Shown here: piece after piece, positions 15,478 through 15,579 of the stretch
Position numbering within the stretch: position 1 is the stretch's first letter
How the letters are laid out: the number at the start of each line of letters is the position of its first letter
Assembly (NCBI GenBank): GCA_964545665.1
Contig: CAZJGF010000029.1
Location: 1 to 15,579, forward strand
Length of the DNA stretch: 15,579 bases
Direction of reading: 5' to 3'
Origin: CAZJGF01 sp964545665
GTDB lineage: Bacteria > Chloroflexota > Dehalococcoidia > GIF9 > AB-539-J10
Notes under the pieces: model-generated
The model's database searches: none
Told to the model about the DNA's origin: nothing
The model's input: only the letters and a program-made list of their open reading frames with translations
Made by a program: the position numbers and the translations under genes

Positions 15478-15498
15478 CCTCTCCCTTGAAGGGAGAGG
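15478..15498. repeat. REP-like palindrome (CCTCTCCCTT-G-AAGGGAGAGG)
   Basis: A 21-base palindrome with perfect 10-bp arms around a single central base, 50 bases after the FmdB stop, preceded by extra C and followed by a GTGAGGGTGA stretch. GGGAGAGGG palindromes next to GTGAGGGTGA are a common intergenic repeat type in many bacterial genomes. It could also end FmdB transcription, but there is no T-run after it on the plus strand. Only one copy is in the window. Confidence 0.6.
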
Positions 15499-15514
15499 CT
15501 ACGTGAGGGTGAAT

Positions 15515-15579
15515 ATGGACCTTTCTCCACTGGCAAGAGAACGATTGGCCAAAATAGGTGCGGTATCGCAAGAAGAACA
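15515..15579 (+). CDS. Possible start of an unidentified gene, cut by the window edge
   Basis: An open frame starts with ATG at 15515 and runs to the window end (21 codons, MDLSPLARERLAKIGAVSQE and on). GAGGG lies five to six bases upstream, and the in-frame GTGs at 15503 and 15509 are alternatives. The amphipathic, charged composition looks protein-like, but 21 residues do not allow a family call. Its ribosome site would lie in the tail of the REP-like element. Confidence 0.35.
   Translation, partial: MDLSPLARERLAKIGAVSQEE

Noticed and set aside
14906..15571. A 221-codon minus-strand open frame across the right end
   Set aside because: It overlaps the FmdB gene, the mtnA relic and the start of AOR on the wrong frame, and has no recognisable domain or ribosome site.
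1..15579. CRISPR array, tRNA, rRNA, insertion sequence or integrase
   Set aside because: No periodic repeats, cloverleaf, ribosomal sequence, transposase motif or recombinase was seen on either strand.

Overview
The window looks like a stretch of bacterial chromosome from a strict anaerobe, probably a contig from a metagenome assembly: it contains one run of exactly 100 N (11528-11627). Strong Shine-Dalgarno (SD) sites (AGGAGG-type), tightly packed genes, and heterodisulfide-reductase (Hdr), flavin-oxidoreductase and tungsten-type aldehyde oxidoreductase (AOR) proteins point to an anaerobic fermenter, syntroph or sulfur/organohalide-niche bacterium. Chloroflexota (Dehalococcoidia-like) is my best guess, from the style of the proteins rather than any marker gene, so confidence is low.

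Layout. On the left (1-5228) are four unremarkable enzymes: a metallo-beta-lactamase-fold hydrolase (+), a CoA-disulfide-reductase/NADH-oxidase-type flavoprotein (-, overlapping the hydrolase tail to tail), a class-III PLP aminotransferase (+) and methylthioribose-1-phosphate isomerase MtnA (+). The last two are probably co-transcribed. A 360-bp divergent spacer separates the flavoprotein from the aminotransferase.

The centre and right (5329-14945) is one large minus-strand operon of eight genes. In transcription order: AOR catalytic subunit, small 4Fe-4S ferredoxin, HdrD-like (HdrC+HdrB) protein, a very large tandem HdrA, an MvhD-like 2Fe-2S protein, two FrhB/HydB-type 4Fe-4S proteins and an FAD/NAD(P) oxidoreductase. 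The first five resemble the core of the class II benzoyl-CoA reductase complex (BamB, C, D, E, F). The last four, MvhD included, resemble FlxDCBA of sulfate reducers, and take the place that NuoEFG-like BamGHI fill in Bam. A simple reading is a soluble complex in which NAD(P)H enters or leaves through the FlxA-like flavoprotein. Electrons would pass through the FlxB/C-like and MvhD-like proteins to the HdrA flavins, which bifurcate or confurcate between ferredoxin, the HdrD site and the AOR tungsten site. The 100-N gap hides the end of HdrD and the start of HdrA, so the single long frame across it is an assembly artefact.

At the right edge (15114-15579), upstream of a small FmdB-family zinc-ribbon gene, lies a decayed duplicate of the 3' end of mtnA. 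The AOR/Hdr operon therefore sits between the intact mtnA 3' end and this relic, in the same orientation. A REP-like palindrome and the possible start of another gene close the window. I found no tRNA, rRNA, CRISPR array, insertion sequence, transporter or transcriptional regulator.
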